A stretch of 11,565 nt of DNA from VRUB01 sp046758085. GTDB taxonomy: Bacteria > Pseudomonadota > Gammaproteobacteria > Acidiferrobacterales > SPGG2. Positions within the stretch are counted from its first letter, which is position 1, and each line of letters opens with the position of its first letter. Where the stretch lies: assembly GCA_046758085.1 (NCBI GenBank), contig JBHHZP010000115.1:1-11565 (forward strand), written 5' to 3'. Positions 1 to 7,421 of this stretch are shown here, in pieces. The position numbers and the translations under genes are program-made. Under the pieces are notes generated by a model that saw nothing but the letters and a program-made list of their open reading frames with translations, had not been told where the DNA came from and did not search any database.

Positions 1-105
1 CGGCAGCACCACCAGCCCGCACAGCGCCATGAGCGCGAGCTGGCGGTGGGAGAGGTTCACAATTTGACCCTTTCGTACGCCCTCAGGAACCAAGATAATA
101 TTCAT
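1..105 (-). CDS. M23-family peptidase, N-terminal fragment
   Basis: This is the first 35 codons of a gene that runs off the left edge, read on the minus strand from an ATG at 105-103. The visible peptide begins MNIILVPEGVRKGQ and continues into HRQLALMALCGLVVLP, a short basic lead followed by the start of a membrane or signal segment. This beginning matches my memory of M23 (LytM-type) cell-wall peptidases encoded divergently from dciA near secA in Pseudomonas-like genomes. No catalytic part is visible, so the call rests on the N-terminal pattern and the neighbour. A GTG at 60-58, preceded by AAAGGG, is an alternative start just before the hydrophobic segment; the ATG is preferred because the MNIILV lead resembles the family. 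Confidence 0.6.
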   Translation of the reverse strand, partial: MNIILVPEGVRKGQIVNLSHRQLALMALCGLVVLP

Positions 106-173
106 GCCCTTACATTTATAGTCTGCAGGGCCGACGTCGTCCATCGCGCTCGTCGGACCAGAGAGCAAAAAAC

Positions 174-650
174 ATGGCTAAAACCGGTGCTAAAAGGCTC
201 GCTAACTGCCTGTCAGATGAGGTATTTGCCCGGTTAGGGCGCCAGCTCGAGTGGTTACAGGTTCTGGAGCGGGTATGGGCTGCACATGTGGCATCCCCGC
301 TTTCATCACATACACGCCCCGTCAGTTACCGCTCCGGCCGTCTGACCGTGCACGCGGAGTCTTCGGTCTGGGCCAATCGCCTGCGCCATCAAAGGGCGGG
401 CGTGATTGCTGCGGTGCGGAAAGAGCCCGTGCTCGAGGGTTTACTCGAGTTGACGGTGCGTGTCGCCCCCTCGGGAGCGGTCCGTGAGACCGTGACACCG
501 CGCCGGCCCGCGAAAACACCGGGTCGATTGTCGGAATCTACGGCTGCCCTCATCAAAGCGATGGCAAGCGACATTCAGGATCCCGAGCTGCGCTCAGCAT
601 TGGAAAGGCTCGGGTCCCACCCGGGCAAAGTGCGGCGTGACCGGTCTTGA
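174..650 (+). CDS. dciA: DciA-type replicative helicase loader (DUF721)
   Basis: 158 residues, in the usual size range of gammaproteobacterial DUF721 proteins. DciA interacts with the replicative helicase DnaB and takes part in its loading in bacteria lacking DnaC/DnaI. The KH-like DUF721 domain covers about residues 12-100: a helix with LERVWAAHVASPLSSHTRPV (31-50), then the strand and helix YRSGRLTVHAESSVWANRLR (52-71) that typify the family. A proline- and arginine-rich linker (about 105-118) leads to a helical tail, which fits the disordered C-terminus known for DciA. The ATG follows AGAGAG at 160-165. The gene is divergent from the M23 peptidase gene with 68 bases between. A TATAGT at 117-122 could be a -10 box, but I see no good -35. 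The presence of dciA argues against an enterobacterial source. Confidence 0.85.
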   Translation: MAKTGAKRLANCLSDEVFARLGRQLEWLQVLERVWAAHVASPLSSHTRPVSYRSGRLTVHAESSVWANRLRHQRAGVIAAVRKEPVLEGLLELTVRVAPSGAVRETVTPRRPAKTPGRLSESTAALIKAMASDIQDPELRSALERLGSHPGKVRRDRS

Positions 651-741
651 TTCGCTATCCTGCGCCGGCATCAGTGGCTATGATTATTCTCATTCCATGC
701 AAGCTGCACAGTATTTTCAGCGACCGCCGCAGGCGCGAGCC

Positions 742-2082
742 ATGGGGCTGAACAAAACGCGCGCCATCTCGGCCGTGGTGTTGCGCTTGTTTGTTCTCGG
801 CGGCGCCTGTGTTGTCGCCGTGGCATGCACATCGGTGTCCCCGACACAGCCCGATGAGCGCTCCCCACAGCCGTCACCCGCGATCGAAGCACTACCGCCT
901 GGCGCCACCACCGAGACTCCGGGTGACGGGCCCGAGCCCATCATCACCACTCCATCCGGTGACGCCGCCCCGCCAGCTGGCGAAATCGTACCCCCGCAGC
1001 CGCAAGCACCTAAGAAGATAGCGGTCCCGCCACCACCTAGCGTGCTGCGCATCAGCGCGGTCGGCGACATCATGCTCGGGGGTAGTGCAGCGCCCGAGCT
1101 CGCGAAGCTTGGCTACGATTATCCGTTCGCCGAGGTTCGCAGCGTTTTTCAGGACTCTCACCTGGTGTTCGGCAATCTGGAAGGGCCGTTGACCGATGCG
1201 GGACTGCCCGAGCCCGATAAGCGCTACGTGTTTCGCTCACCGCCCGAGCGCGTAGCACCCGCGCTGGCAGCCGCCGGCTTCAATGTCGTCGCCCTCGCCA
1301 ATAACCACACGATGGATTATGGGGTAGAGGGGTTGCGGCAGACAATGGCGGCCCTGCAAGCAGCGGGAATCCAATTTGTGGGCGCGGGGGAGAATTTGCG
1401 CAAGGCCAGAGACCCGGCGATCATTAAGGCGGGCGGTCACAGCGTTGCCTTCCTGGCATACTCGCTTACCTTTCCCGAGAAATTCTGGGCGCGTGACGAC
1501 CGGGCTGGTACTGCATTCGGGCACCGCGAGCATATTCGCGCGGACGTGACGGCGGCCCGTGAGCGCGCCGACGTCGTAATCGTGTCATTTCACTGGGGCC
1601 GCGAAATCACAACGGCGCTGCGCGCGTACCAGCCGCAACTGGCACGCACCGCGATCAATGCAGGTGCGAGCGTCGTGCTGGGTCACCACCCGCACATTCT
1701 CCAGGCGGTCGAGCTCTACAAAGGTGGCGTTATCTTCTACAGCCTGGGAAATTTTGCGTTCGGTTCATACAGCCGAAATGCGATACGCAGTATGATCGCT
1801 CAAATCAAGATCCAGAACGCCCGTTTAATCGAAGTAAAGCTAGTGCCCATCAATGTCAATAACACCGAGGTCGTGTTTCAACCGAGGCTGTTGTATGCGG
1901 ACGATGCGAACGAGGTTATTGAAGGCCTGCGCGGATTATCAGAGCCCTTGGGTACGATTATAAGCAACCACAAGGGTGTCGGCCTCGTTGTACTGGAGGA
2001 AAACAAGGGTCACCGATGGTTGTCTAAAAAAAATGATGTGCGCGACATTTACAATATCCTACCTTATCTACCGGGACGCTGA
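742..2082 (+). CDS. CapA/PGA_cap-family lipoprotein, metallophosphatase fold
   Basis: 446 residues from the ATG at 742. I chose this start because it gives a clean lipoprotein signal: MGLNKTR, a hydrophobic core at 11-28, and a lipobox ending AVAC with Cys29. An in-frame start at 637 would overlap dciA and add 35 residues before the signal. Residues 30-100 are a Pro/Ala/Thr-rich, probably unstructured tether. The catalytic-type domain (about 101-380) carries the PGA_cap motifs: GDIML 108-112, NLEGPL 145-150, NNHTMDYG 187-194, SFHWG 282-286, GHHPH 314-318 and SLGNF 334-338, with the Asp, Asn and His residues expected to bind metal all present. Family members include CapA/PgsA, needed for poly-gamma-glutamate capsule in Bacillus, but many lone copies in Gram-negatives have no known substrate. 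No capB, capC or other capsule gene lies nearby, so a capsule role is not supported. It is probably anchored in the outer or inner membrane facing the periplasm. It starts 91 bases after dciA. Confidence 0.85.
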   Translation: MGLNKTRAISAVVLRLFVLGGACVVAVACTSVSPTQPDERSPQPSPAIEALPPGATTETPGDGPEPIITTPSGDAAPPAGEIVPPQPQAPKKIAVPPPPSVLRISAVGDIMLGGSAAPELAKLGYDYPFAEVRSVFQDSHLVFGNLEGPLTDAGLPEPDKRYVFRSPPERVAPALAAAGFNVVALANNHTMDYGVEGLRQTMAALQAAGIQFVGAGENLRKARDPAIIKAGGHSVAFLAYSLTFPEKFWARDDRAGTAFGHREHIRADVTAARERADVVIVSFHWGREITTALRAYQPQLARTAINAGASVVLGHHPHILQAVELYKGGVIFYSLGNFAFGSYSRNAIRSMIAQIKIQNARLIEVKLVPINVNNTEVVFQPRLLYADDANEVIEGLRGLSEPLGTIISNHKGVGLVVLEENKGHRWLSKKNDVRDIYNILPYLPGR

Positions 2083-2104
2083 AAAACTGTTTTCAGCATC
2101 CCGG
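2071..2104 (+). terminator. Long hairpin across the capA-like stop codon
   Basis: Arms 2071-2085 and 2090-2104 pair at 14 of 15 positions (one C-A mismatch at 2077/2098) around the 4-base loop ACTG. The UGA stop (2080-2082) lies inside the left arm. No T-run follows on either strand, so this is not a standard Rho-independent terminator. It could be a transcript 3' end stabiliser or a weak or Rho-assisted end. The stem is seen directly; the role is inferred. Confidence 0.45.
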
Positions 2105-2108
2105 CAAT

Positions 2109-2129
2109 ATCACATGTGATTCGCGAATC
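2109..2129. promoter_or_regulatory. Two overlapping perfect 12-bp palindromes, candidate operator
   Basis: ATCACATGTGAT (2109-2120) and GATTCGCGAATC (2118-2129) are each exact palindromes and share three bases. An ATCAC at 2109-2113 is also mirrored by GTGAT at 2130-2134 around the second palindrome. The pair sits directly upstream of the candidate lolC promoter, at a position suited to a DNA-binding regulator. It does not match the CRP or FNR consensus. The regulator is unknown. Confidence 0.4.
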
Positions 2130-2159
2130 GTGATACCATCTTCCGCTAACGGCTATTAT
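2130..2159 (+). promoter_or_regulatory. Candidate sigma-70 promoter for lolC-lolD
   Basis: GTGATA (2130-2135, four of six matches to TTGACA) and TATTAT (2154-2159, five of six matches to TATAAT) are 18 bases apart. This would give a leader of roughly 75 bases before the lolC ATG. The box follows the palindrome pair immediately and lies after the capA-like hairpin, which fits a new transcription unit. Confidence 0.4.
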
Positions 2160-2243
2160 CCCGCACACCGAAATTGAGCGACTTGCCATATATGGCACCG
2201 TTGATGTTCAACGCGCCGCCAATAACGAGCTGACATTTTGATA

Positions 2244-3488
2244 ATGCGCCCATTCGAGCTTTTTGTCGGATTACGTTACACCCGCGCCAAACGACGAAAT
2301 CTTTTTATATCGTTTATTTCTCTAATCTCTATTTTGGGGATGGTGGTTGGCATTATGGCGTTGATCACCGTGCTGTCCGTGATGAACGGCTTTGGCAATG
2401 AGTTACGTAGTCGCATCTTGGGTTTTGTGTCTCATGTCACGGTCACGGGCTCAGAGGGTACTTTAAGCGACTGGCGTGGCGTGGCAGAGAAACTCAACCC
2501 AATTTCCGACATCGTTGGTTATGCGCCATACATCGTCGGTCAAGGCATGCTTGTTCACGGCAAAGAAGCCAGCGGTATTCTCGTGCGCGGCGTGCTGCCC
2601 GCGGAGGAGCCTCAGGTCTCTGACCTGGATCAAAAGATGGCGGTAGGAAGCATGAAAAACTTGCGACCGGGTGAGTACGGCATCATTCTCGGCCAGGCGC
2701 TCGCGTGGAAGTTGGGTGCGACGATCGGCTCGCGCGTGTCGCTGGTTACGCCACAAGCGCTTTTTACGCCCGTGGGGGTGGTGCCCCGTTCCAGGCGCTT
2801 CACGGTGGTCGGTATCTTCAATGTCGACATGTATGAGTACGATAGTGGGTGGGCGCTGATCCATATAAGGGATGCGGCAAAACTCTATCGCCTGCCTGAT
2901 CAGGTCAGCGGACTGCGTTTGAAGCTCGATGATCTCGACTTGGCGCCACGGGTCGGCAGGAATATTGCGACGGTGCTGGGGCCCGATTATCGCGTACAGG
3001 ATTGGGCGCGAACGCATATTAACTTTTTCCGTGCATTGAAAATGGAGAAAACGGTCATGTTCACTATTGTGCTGCTGGTCGTTGCCGTGGCCGCGTTCAA
3101 CGTTGTGTCGACCCTCGTTATGGTTGTGACCGATAAGGAAGGCGACATTGCCATTCTGCGAACATTGGGGGCCAGTCCGGGCGGGATAATGTTGATATTC
3201 ATGGTGCAAGGAACGGTTATCGGAATCGTGGGTACCGTGCTTGGCACTGTGTCCGGCATTGCATTAGCGACAAATGTTGGTGAGATCGTGCAGTACGTCG
3301 AGGGACTCTTTAATATTACTTTTCTTTCTCCCGATGTTTATTACATTAGTGAACTCCCATCTGATGTGGAATGGCGGGATGTGACAGTGATTGCCGGCGC
3401 TTCGCTTGCCATGGGTTTGCTGGCGACGCTCTACCCTGCGTTTCGCGCCGCTCGCGTTCAACCTGCTGAAGCCCTACGATACGAATGA
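2244..3488 (+). CDS. lolC: Lipoprotein-releasing permease, LolC/LolE family
   Basis: 414 residues. This is the transmembrane subunit of the LolCDE-type ABC exporter, which extracts mature lipoproteins from the inner membrane and passes them to LolA in the periplasm. Features from the ATG at 2244: TM1 about 20-46 followed by VMNGF; a periplasmic domain about 50-265; TM2 about 270-294; a DKEGDIAILRTLGAS coupling segment (297-311) of the kind that docks on LolD; TM3 about 313-340; TM4 about 378-402; and a closing AEALRYE typical of the family. Residues about 167-192, with FTPVG..P..RRFTVVGIF, resemble the LolC hook that binds LolA rather than the LolE sequence. The SD is poor. A TTG at 2238 is two codons upstream and 8 bases after a GAG, so it is a possible alternative start. 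The stop overlaps the lolD start as ATGA, implying translational coupling. No second permease gene follows lolD, so this may work as a homodimeric LolF-type subunit. Confidence 0.88.
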   Translation: MRPFELFVGLRYTRAKRRNLFISFISLISILGMVVGIMALITVLSVMNGFGNELRSRILGFVSHVTVTGSEGTLSDWRGVAEKLNPISDIVGYAPYIVGQGMLVHGKEASGILVRGVLPAEEPQVSDLDQKMAVGSMKNLRPGEYGIILGQALAWKLGATIGSRVSLVTPQALFTPVGVVPRSRRFTVVGIFNVDMYEYDSGWALIHIRDAAKLYRLPDQVSGLRLKLDDLDLAPRVGRNIATVLGPDYRVQDWARTHINFFRALKMEKTVMFTIVLLVVAVAAFNVVSTLVMVVTDKEGDIAILRTLGASPGGIMLIFMVQGTVIGIVGTVLGTVSGIALATNVGEIVQYVEGLFNITFLSPDVYYISELPSDVEWRDVTVIAGASLAMGLLATLYPAFRAARVQPAEALRYE

Positions 3489-4201
3489 GCAAAGAACTTG
3501 TTCTACGATGCACCGGGCTGGTCAAGGCCTTTCGCGAGGGGATTTTCAACGTCGAGGTTTTGAATGGCGTATATTTGCGCGTGGTGCGTGGTGAGCAGGT
3601 GGCGATAGTTGGTGCCTCCGGATCTGGCAAGAGCACACTATTGCACTTGCTTGGCGGCCTCGATGAACCCACGGCGGGCATGGTTGAAGTCGATGGTGTG
3701 GACCTAGCCAAGTTGAGTGTGGCAGAACGCGGACGTTTACGTAATCGGATGCTGGGGTTTGTGTATCAATTTCACCATTTGCTGCCCGAGTTTACGGCGG
3801 TCGAAAACGTAGCGATGCCGCTGTTAATCAGACGCATGCTCGCTGCGGACGCAGCAGCGCAAGCACGAGAGATGCTCGCCAGAGTTGGACTCGAAGATCG
3901 TCTGCGACACAAACCGGGCGAGCTGTCCGGCGGTGAGCGCCAGCGAGTAGCCGTAGCACGGGCGCTGGTCACGCGACCTGTATGTGTATTGGCAGACGAG
4001 CCGACGGGTAATCTCGATCGGCGCAATGCCGATGCCGTCTATGAGCTCATGTTGGATCTCAATCGTAAGCTTGAGACGAGCCTTGTAATCGCCACCCATG
4101 ATTCGGCGCTTGCCGCCCAGGTGGATCGAGTCGTTCGGCTGGAGGATGGTGTGTTGAAACCCGCAGGGAGTGACACCCTAGTAAGCGAGCGCCTCGCGTA
4201 G
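3485..4201 (+). CDS. lolD: Lipoprotein-releasing system ATPase LolD
   Basis: 238 residues, close to the usual 225-235. This cytoplasmic ATPase powers lipoprotein release by the Lol exporter. All ABC motifs are intact: Walker A GASGSGKST (43-51), Q-loop Gln95 within YQFHHLLPEFTAVENV (94-109), signature LSGGE (147-151), Walker B VCVLADEP (166-173) with catalytic Glu172, D-loop NLD (176-178), and switch His205 in ATHD. The segment after the Q-loop, with FHHLLPEFTA, is characteristic of LolD and separates it from MacB- and FtsE-type ATPases. The ATG lies within the lolC stop (ATGA), so the two proteins are probably made together. Nothing in it looks damaged. Confidence 0.93.
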   Translation: MSKELVLRCTGLVKAFREGIFNVEVLNGVYLRVVRGEQVAIVGASGSGKSTLLHLLGGLDEPTAGMVEVDGVDLAKLSVAERGRLRNRMLGFVYQFHHLLPEFTAVENVAMPLLIRRMLAADAAAQAREMLARVGLEDRLRHKPGELSGGERQRVAVARALVTRPVCVLADEPTGNLDRRNADAVYELMLDLNRKLETSLVIATHDSALAAQVDRVVRLEDGVLKPAGSDTLVSERLA

Positions 4202-4282
4202 GCACACCAGAGACCGCAAAGCACTTCCCGCAATAAGACTTCCAACACTAAGACGCTAAGATGCAAGGAACTTCTGTATTGA

Positions 4283-4329
4283 TTTGGTTGGCGCCCGCTT
4301 TCTCAAGCCGAGTGGGGGGCGCAACCGAA
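4283..4329. other. Long imperfect hairpin in a convergent gene-free gap
   Basis: The 208-base gap between lolD and the DUF2062 gene holds no gene I can support. Within it, GGTT-G-GCGCCC (4286-4296) pairs with GGGCGCAACC (4317-4326) with one bulged G. TTT (4283-4285) and GAA (4327-4329) extend the stem. The 20-base loop contains its own small hairpin, GCTT-TCTC-AAGC (4297-4308). No T-run flanks it on either strand. It could help end transcription from both sides or be a repeat-type element; I cannot tell which. Confidence 0.4.
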
Positions 4330-4409
4330 GCCCAGGCCCGAACCCACTGAGGCCAGCTCCGAGCGTGGGAACCCCGTTAGTACATATTCGCCGGACAGGC
4401 GACACCATG

Positions 4410-5006
4410 TTACCGGGTCCTGTTCTTCAAATGCGTCTGCAATCCCTGTGTGCTTGGCGAGGACATTCGCCGGCGTTGCGCGGCCCGTTTTCTGGCCCGG
4501 GCTTTCTTCCTATTTTCCCACTCCCGCACTACACGCCAACGCCACAGGGTGCGCATTCCAAAATATCCCAGTAACGCGGAAAAAGACGCGACGACACTGC
4601 TGCCGATCAAAAACGGTTCCCAAACTTGCCCCAGCTGCAGCCGGAACCACTCCCAGGACCACGCGAATGCCATTTCGTCGCCCACGTTTCCCATTACCCA
4701 GGCGCCGACGCGGTAACAGAAATAGAAAAGCGGCGGAATCGTTATCGGGTTGGTGACCCATACGAGCGCGACCGCCAGCGGAAGGTTGAGACGCAGCATG
4801 ATGGCTAGCGCAGCGGCGGGCAACATCTGGAAGGGAATGGGCATGAATGCCAGGAACAAGCCCACAGCAACCGCCCCGGACGTCGAGTAGCGGTTCAAGT
4901 GCCAGAGATTGGGGTCATGCAGCAGTCGCCCGAATACCTTCAGCGGCTTGGATTGTCCGATGGCGTGTCGGTCCGGCAGGTAACGCTTGATAAGCTTTCT
5001 TGGCAT
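4410..5006 (-). CDS. DUF2062 inner-membrane protein
   Basis: 198 residues. DUF2062 proteins are small membrane proteins of unknown function, often found next to comEC or lol genes in gammaproteobacteria. The family core is clear: PNLWHLNRYSTSGAVAVGLF (32-51) leading into FMPIPFQM (54-61), then LVWVTNPITIPPLFYFCY (81-98). I read about four membrane segments (about 43-60, 62-82, 85-105 and 130-152) separated by a Trp-rich stretch (117-129). A strongly basic tail (159-180, many Arg and Lys) should stay in the cytoplasm. The start codon CAT complement at 5004-5006 has no clear SD. It is read away from comEC, with a 97-base gap between the two genes. I give no function because none is established. 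Confidence 0.85.
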   Translation of the reverse strand: MPRKLIKRYLPDRHAIGQSKPLKVFGRLLHDPNLWHLNRYSTSGAVAVGLFLAFMPIPFQMLPAAALAIMLRLNLPLAVALVWVTNPITIPPLFYFCYRVGAWVMGNVGDEMAFAWSWEWFRLQLGQVWEPFLIGSSVVASFSALLGYFGMRTLWRWRVVREWENRKKARARKRAAQRRRMSSPSTQGLQTHLKNRTR

Positions 5007-5103
5007 TTGGTACGGGTATTTCGGCTACAGGCGCTCAGTCTTTAGTGTATATTCTGACGCTACAGACGACCACAATAAGACCTTTGTTTGACGGGGGCGC
5101 ACC

Positions 5104-7386
5104 ATCCGCATCGGCGCGATCGCGTTTCTGCTCGGGATCCTTCTGGTCCAGCAGCTTTCCCACTTACCCTCGGCCTGGTGGGGCCTGGGGCTGGTCCCGC
5201 TCGCTTGGCTGAGTCTGCGCCGGCCCCAGTGGCTACCGCTGCTGTTTCTTCTCGCCGGCGCTTTCTGCGTAACCTTGCGTGCCGGATGGCTGCTCGACGA
5301 TAGACTGCCGGTCGAGCTGGAGGGTAAGGACATACGCATCGAAGGGTATGTCGCCGACATCCCGCAGAAATTCAATCGTGGGACTCGATTCCCGTTCGAC
5401 GTCGAGCACGCGGTTTACAAAGGCACCAGCGTACCGCTTCCGGGCAAGATCTTGCTCAGCCGTTACGATGATAATGGTAGCCCGGAGGTTGGTGACCGCT
5501 GGCGTTTTACGGTACGTCTCAAACGACCTCACGGATTTCAAAACCCCGGTGGTTTCGACTACGAGGGGTTCCTGTTTCGAGAACGTATCGGCGCCACCGG
5601 TTATATCCGCGCCCCTCAAGCCACGCAGCAGTTAGCGGGCTATTCGATCTTGTACGCGGTGGACCGACTACGCCAGCGGTTGGGCGAACGCATTCGTTAT
5701 CTGCTCGACGACAATCCGGTGAGCGGGATCATTGTCGCGCTTACCAATGGTGACAGGCGCGGGATTACGAACGCCCAATGGGCTAGCTTGCGCCGCACTG
5801 GCACCAACCACCTTATCGCGATCTCCGGACTGCATATTGGCTTGGTTGCTGGCTTCGTATTTTTTCTCGGACGCTGGTTATGGGCGCTAGCAGGCTCCGC
5901 GGTGTTGCGCTGGCCGGCGCCCAAGGTGGCGGCAGCCAGCGCCATGTTCGCGGCGGTCATCTACGCGGCGCTGGCGGGGTTTTCAATCCCGACACAGCGC
6001 GCACTCATTATGTTGGCGGTGGCAATGGGTGCCGTGATACTGCAACGGCGGATGGCGGCAACCCAGCTGTTGGCAATTGCCCTGTTTGTTGTCCTCGTGC
6101 ATGATCCGTTGGCGGTGATGGGTGCGGGTTTCTGGCTCTCATTTGCTGCTGTCACCGTAATCATCCTTTCCGTTCACGGACACTCAGCCGGCCGTAACAA
6201 CTGGTATCGCCTGGGCTACGTGCAGTGGGCCATCGCCATTGGGCTGTTACCGTTAATGCTGGTGCTGTTCCACCAGGTCTCTATCGTGGGGCCAGTGGCG
6301 AATATCGTCGCCGTGCCCGTGTTCGGCCTGTTAATCGTTCCGCTTACCTTGCTTGCTGCAATCCTGAGTTTTCTGCCGGACGCGATGGCGCGGGGGCTGT
6401 TCGTGCTTGCTGCCTGGCCACTTGAGCTCATGTGGGGATTTCTGGAATATCTTGCCGGTTTTGCACACAGCTTATGGATACAACATAGCCCAAGTACGTG
6501 GGCGCTTGTGGCCGGCTTAATCGGGGTGGCGCTATTACTCGCCCCCAGGGGTTGGCCAGCACGTTGGGTCGGTGTGGTTTGGCTGAGCCCGTTGTTCTTG
6601 CTGCGACCGCCAGCGCCTGCGGCGGGAGAACTCTGGCTGACACTGTTGGATGTAGGCCAGGGCGTCGCAGCGGTCCTGCGCACGGCGGAGCACACGTTGG
6701 TCTACGACACCGGGCCCCGCTTCAGTGCGCGCTTTGACGCCGGCGCGGCTGTAGTCGTGCCGTATTTATTTTCACAGGGCATTTCGCACATCGATACACT
6801 CATTGTTAGTCACGGCGACAATGACCATATTGGCGGGGTGCGCTCGGTACTTGAGTCGGTGCACGTCGGTCGCGTGCTCAGCAGCGTGCCGGGCAGGGTG
6901 GATAACGCGAGGGAATGTTATAGCGGCCAGCAGTGGCACTGGGAAGACGTCGAGTTCGCTATCGTGCATCCGCCCGGCGACGGCAGCTTTCGCGGGAATA
7001 ACGCGGCCTGCGTGCTTATGGTGCACAGCCTCTTCGGCAGCGTCATGTTGCCGGGCGACATCGAGAAGAGCGCCGAAACCGCCCTGGTCGAAGGCGGGGG
7101 CGCTCAGCTTGCTGCCGATGTGTTGGTCGTGCCTCATCATGGCAGCAAGACCTCGTCCACCGAGCCTTTCCTGGATGCGGTCCGACCACGAATTGCGCTG
7201 ATCCCGGCCGGCTACCGCAATCGCTTTCGCCACCCGCACGTCGACATAAAGGAGAGATACCTCCGACGCGGTATTCAGCTGTATGCCTCACCCGTTGATG
7301 GCGCCATAGAGATTCAGCTCGGCCCTGAGGGTATTCAGACGTCTTCCTATCGTGAGCGTAAGAGGCGATACTGGTTTAATCCGTAG
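5104..7386 (+). CDS. comEC: ComEC/Rec2 DNA uptake channel, apparent ATC start
   Basis: ComEC forms the inner-membrane channel that brings single-stranded DNA into the cytoplasm during natural transformation. Counting from 5104 it has 760 residues, a normal full length. Residues 2-50 encode two hydrophobic segments (IGAIAFLLGILLVQQL, then WWGLGLVPLAWLSL) followed by GWLLDDRLPVELEGK at 61-75, which aligns with my memory of Pseudomonas ComEC. The Competence domain includes GDRRGITNAQW (216-226) and LIAISGLHIGL (237-247), followed by many membrane helices up to about 500. The C-terminal metallo-beta-lactamase-like domain has LDVGQG (515-520), SHGDNDHIGG (569-578), PGDIE (650-654) and PHHGS (677-681), so it looks intact. 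The frame is open from a TGA at 5089-5091, but no ATG, GTG or TTG occurs until TTG 5275, which would remove the first membrane region. GGGGG at 5093-5097 lies 6 bases before ATC 5104, exactly where ATG is expected. AT-rich TATATT at 5048-5053 may be part of a promoter. Confidence 0.87.
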   Translation: MRIGAIAFLLGILLVQQLSHLPSAWWGLGLVPLAWLSLRRPQWLPLLFLLAGAFCVTLRAGWLLDDRLPVELEGKDIRIEGYVADIPQKFNRGTRFPFDVEHAVYKGTSVPLPGKILLSRYDDNGSPEVGDRWRFTVRLKRPHGFQNPGGFDYEGFLFRERIGATGYIRAPQATQQLAGYSILYAVDRLRQRLGERIRYLLDDNPVSGIIVALTNGDRRGITNAQWASLRRTGTNHLIAISGLHIGLVAGFVFFLGRWLWALAGSAVLRWPAPKVAAASAMFAAVIYAALAGFSIPTQRALIMLAVAMGAVILQRRMAATQLLAIALFVVLVHDPLAVMGAGFWLSFAAVTVIILSVHGHSAGRNNWYRLGYVQWAIAIGLLPLMLVLFHQVSIVGPVANIVAVPVFGLLIVPLTLLAAILSFLPDAMARGLFVLAAWPLELMWGFLEYLAGFAHSLWIQHSPSTWALVAGLIGVALLLAPRGWPARWVGVVWLSPLFLLRPPAPAAGELWLTLLDVGQGVAAVLRTAEHTLVYDTGPRFSARFDAGAAVVVPYLFSQGISHIDTLIVSHGDNDHIGGVRSVLESVHVGRVLSSVPGRVDNARECYSGQQWHWEDVEFAIVHPPGDGSFRGNNAACVLMVHSLFGSVMLPGDIEKSAETALVEGGGAQLAADVLVVPHHGSKTSSTEPFLDAVRPRIALIPAGYRNRFRHPHVDIKERYLRRGIQLYASPVDGAIEIQLGPEGIQTSSYRERKRRYWFNP

Positions 7387-7421
7387 CTACTCCCCAGAAA
7401 CTCGCGGAACTGCTTTCAGGC

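Noticed and set aside
64..99. TTGACC and GATAAT as a promoter for dciA
   Set aside because: The spacing is 24 bases, too long for a sigma-70 promoter.
608..626. 8-bp stem with CCC loop near the end of dciA as a terminator
   Set aside because: It lies inside the coding sequence and no T-run follows.
637..741. Upstream in-frame start for the CapA-like protein
   Set aside because: It overlaps dciA and would place 35 residues ahead of a well-formed lipoprotein signal.
2463..3209. 248-codon open frame on the minus strand opposite lolC
   Set aside because: Its product is rich in His, Arg and Gln with no family features, and the plus frame is clearly a LolC/E permease; it is a shadow.
5275..5277. 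TTG as the real comEC start
   Set aside because: It would drop two hydrophobic segments coded from 5104 that match ComEC N-termini; kept only as a fallback.
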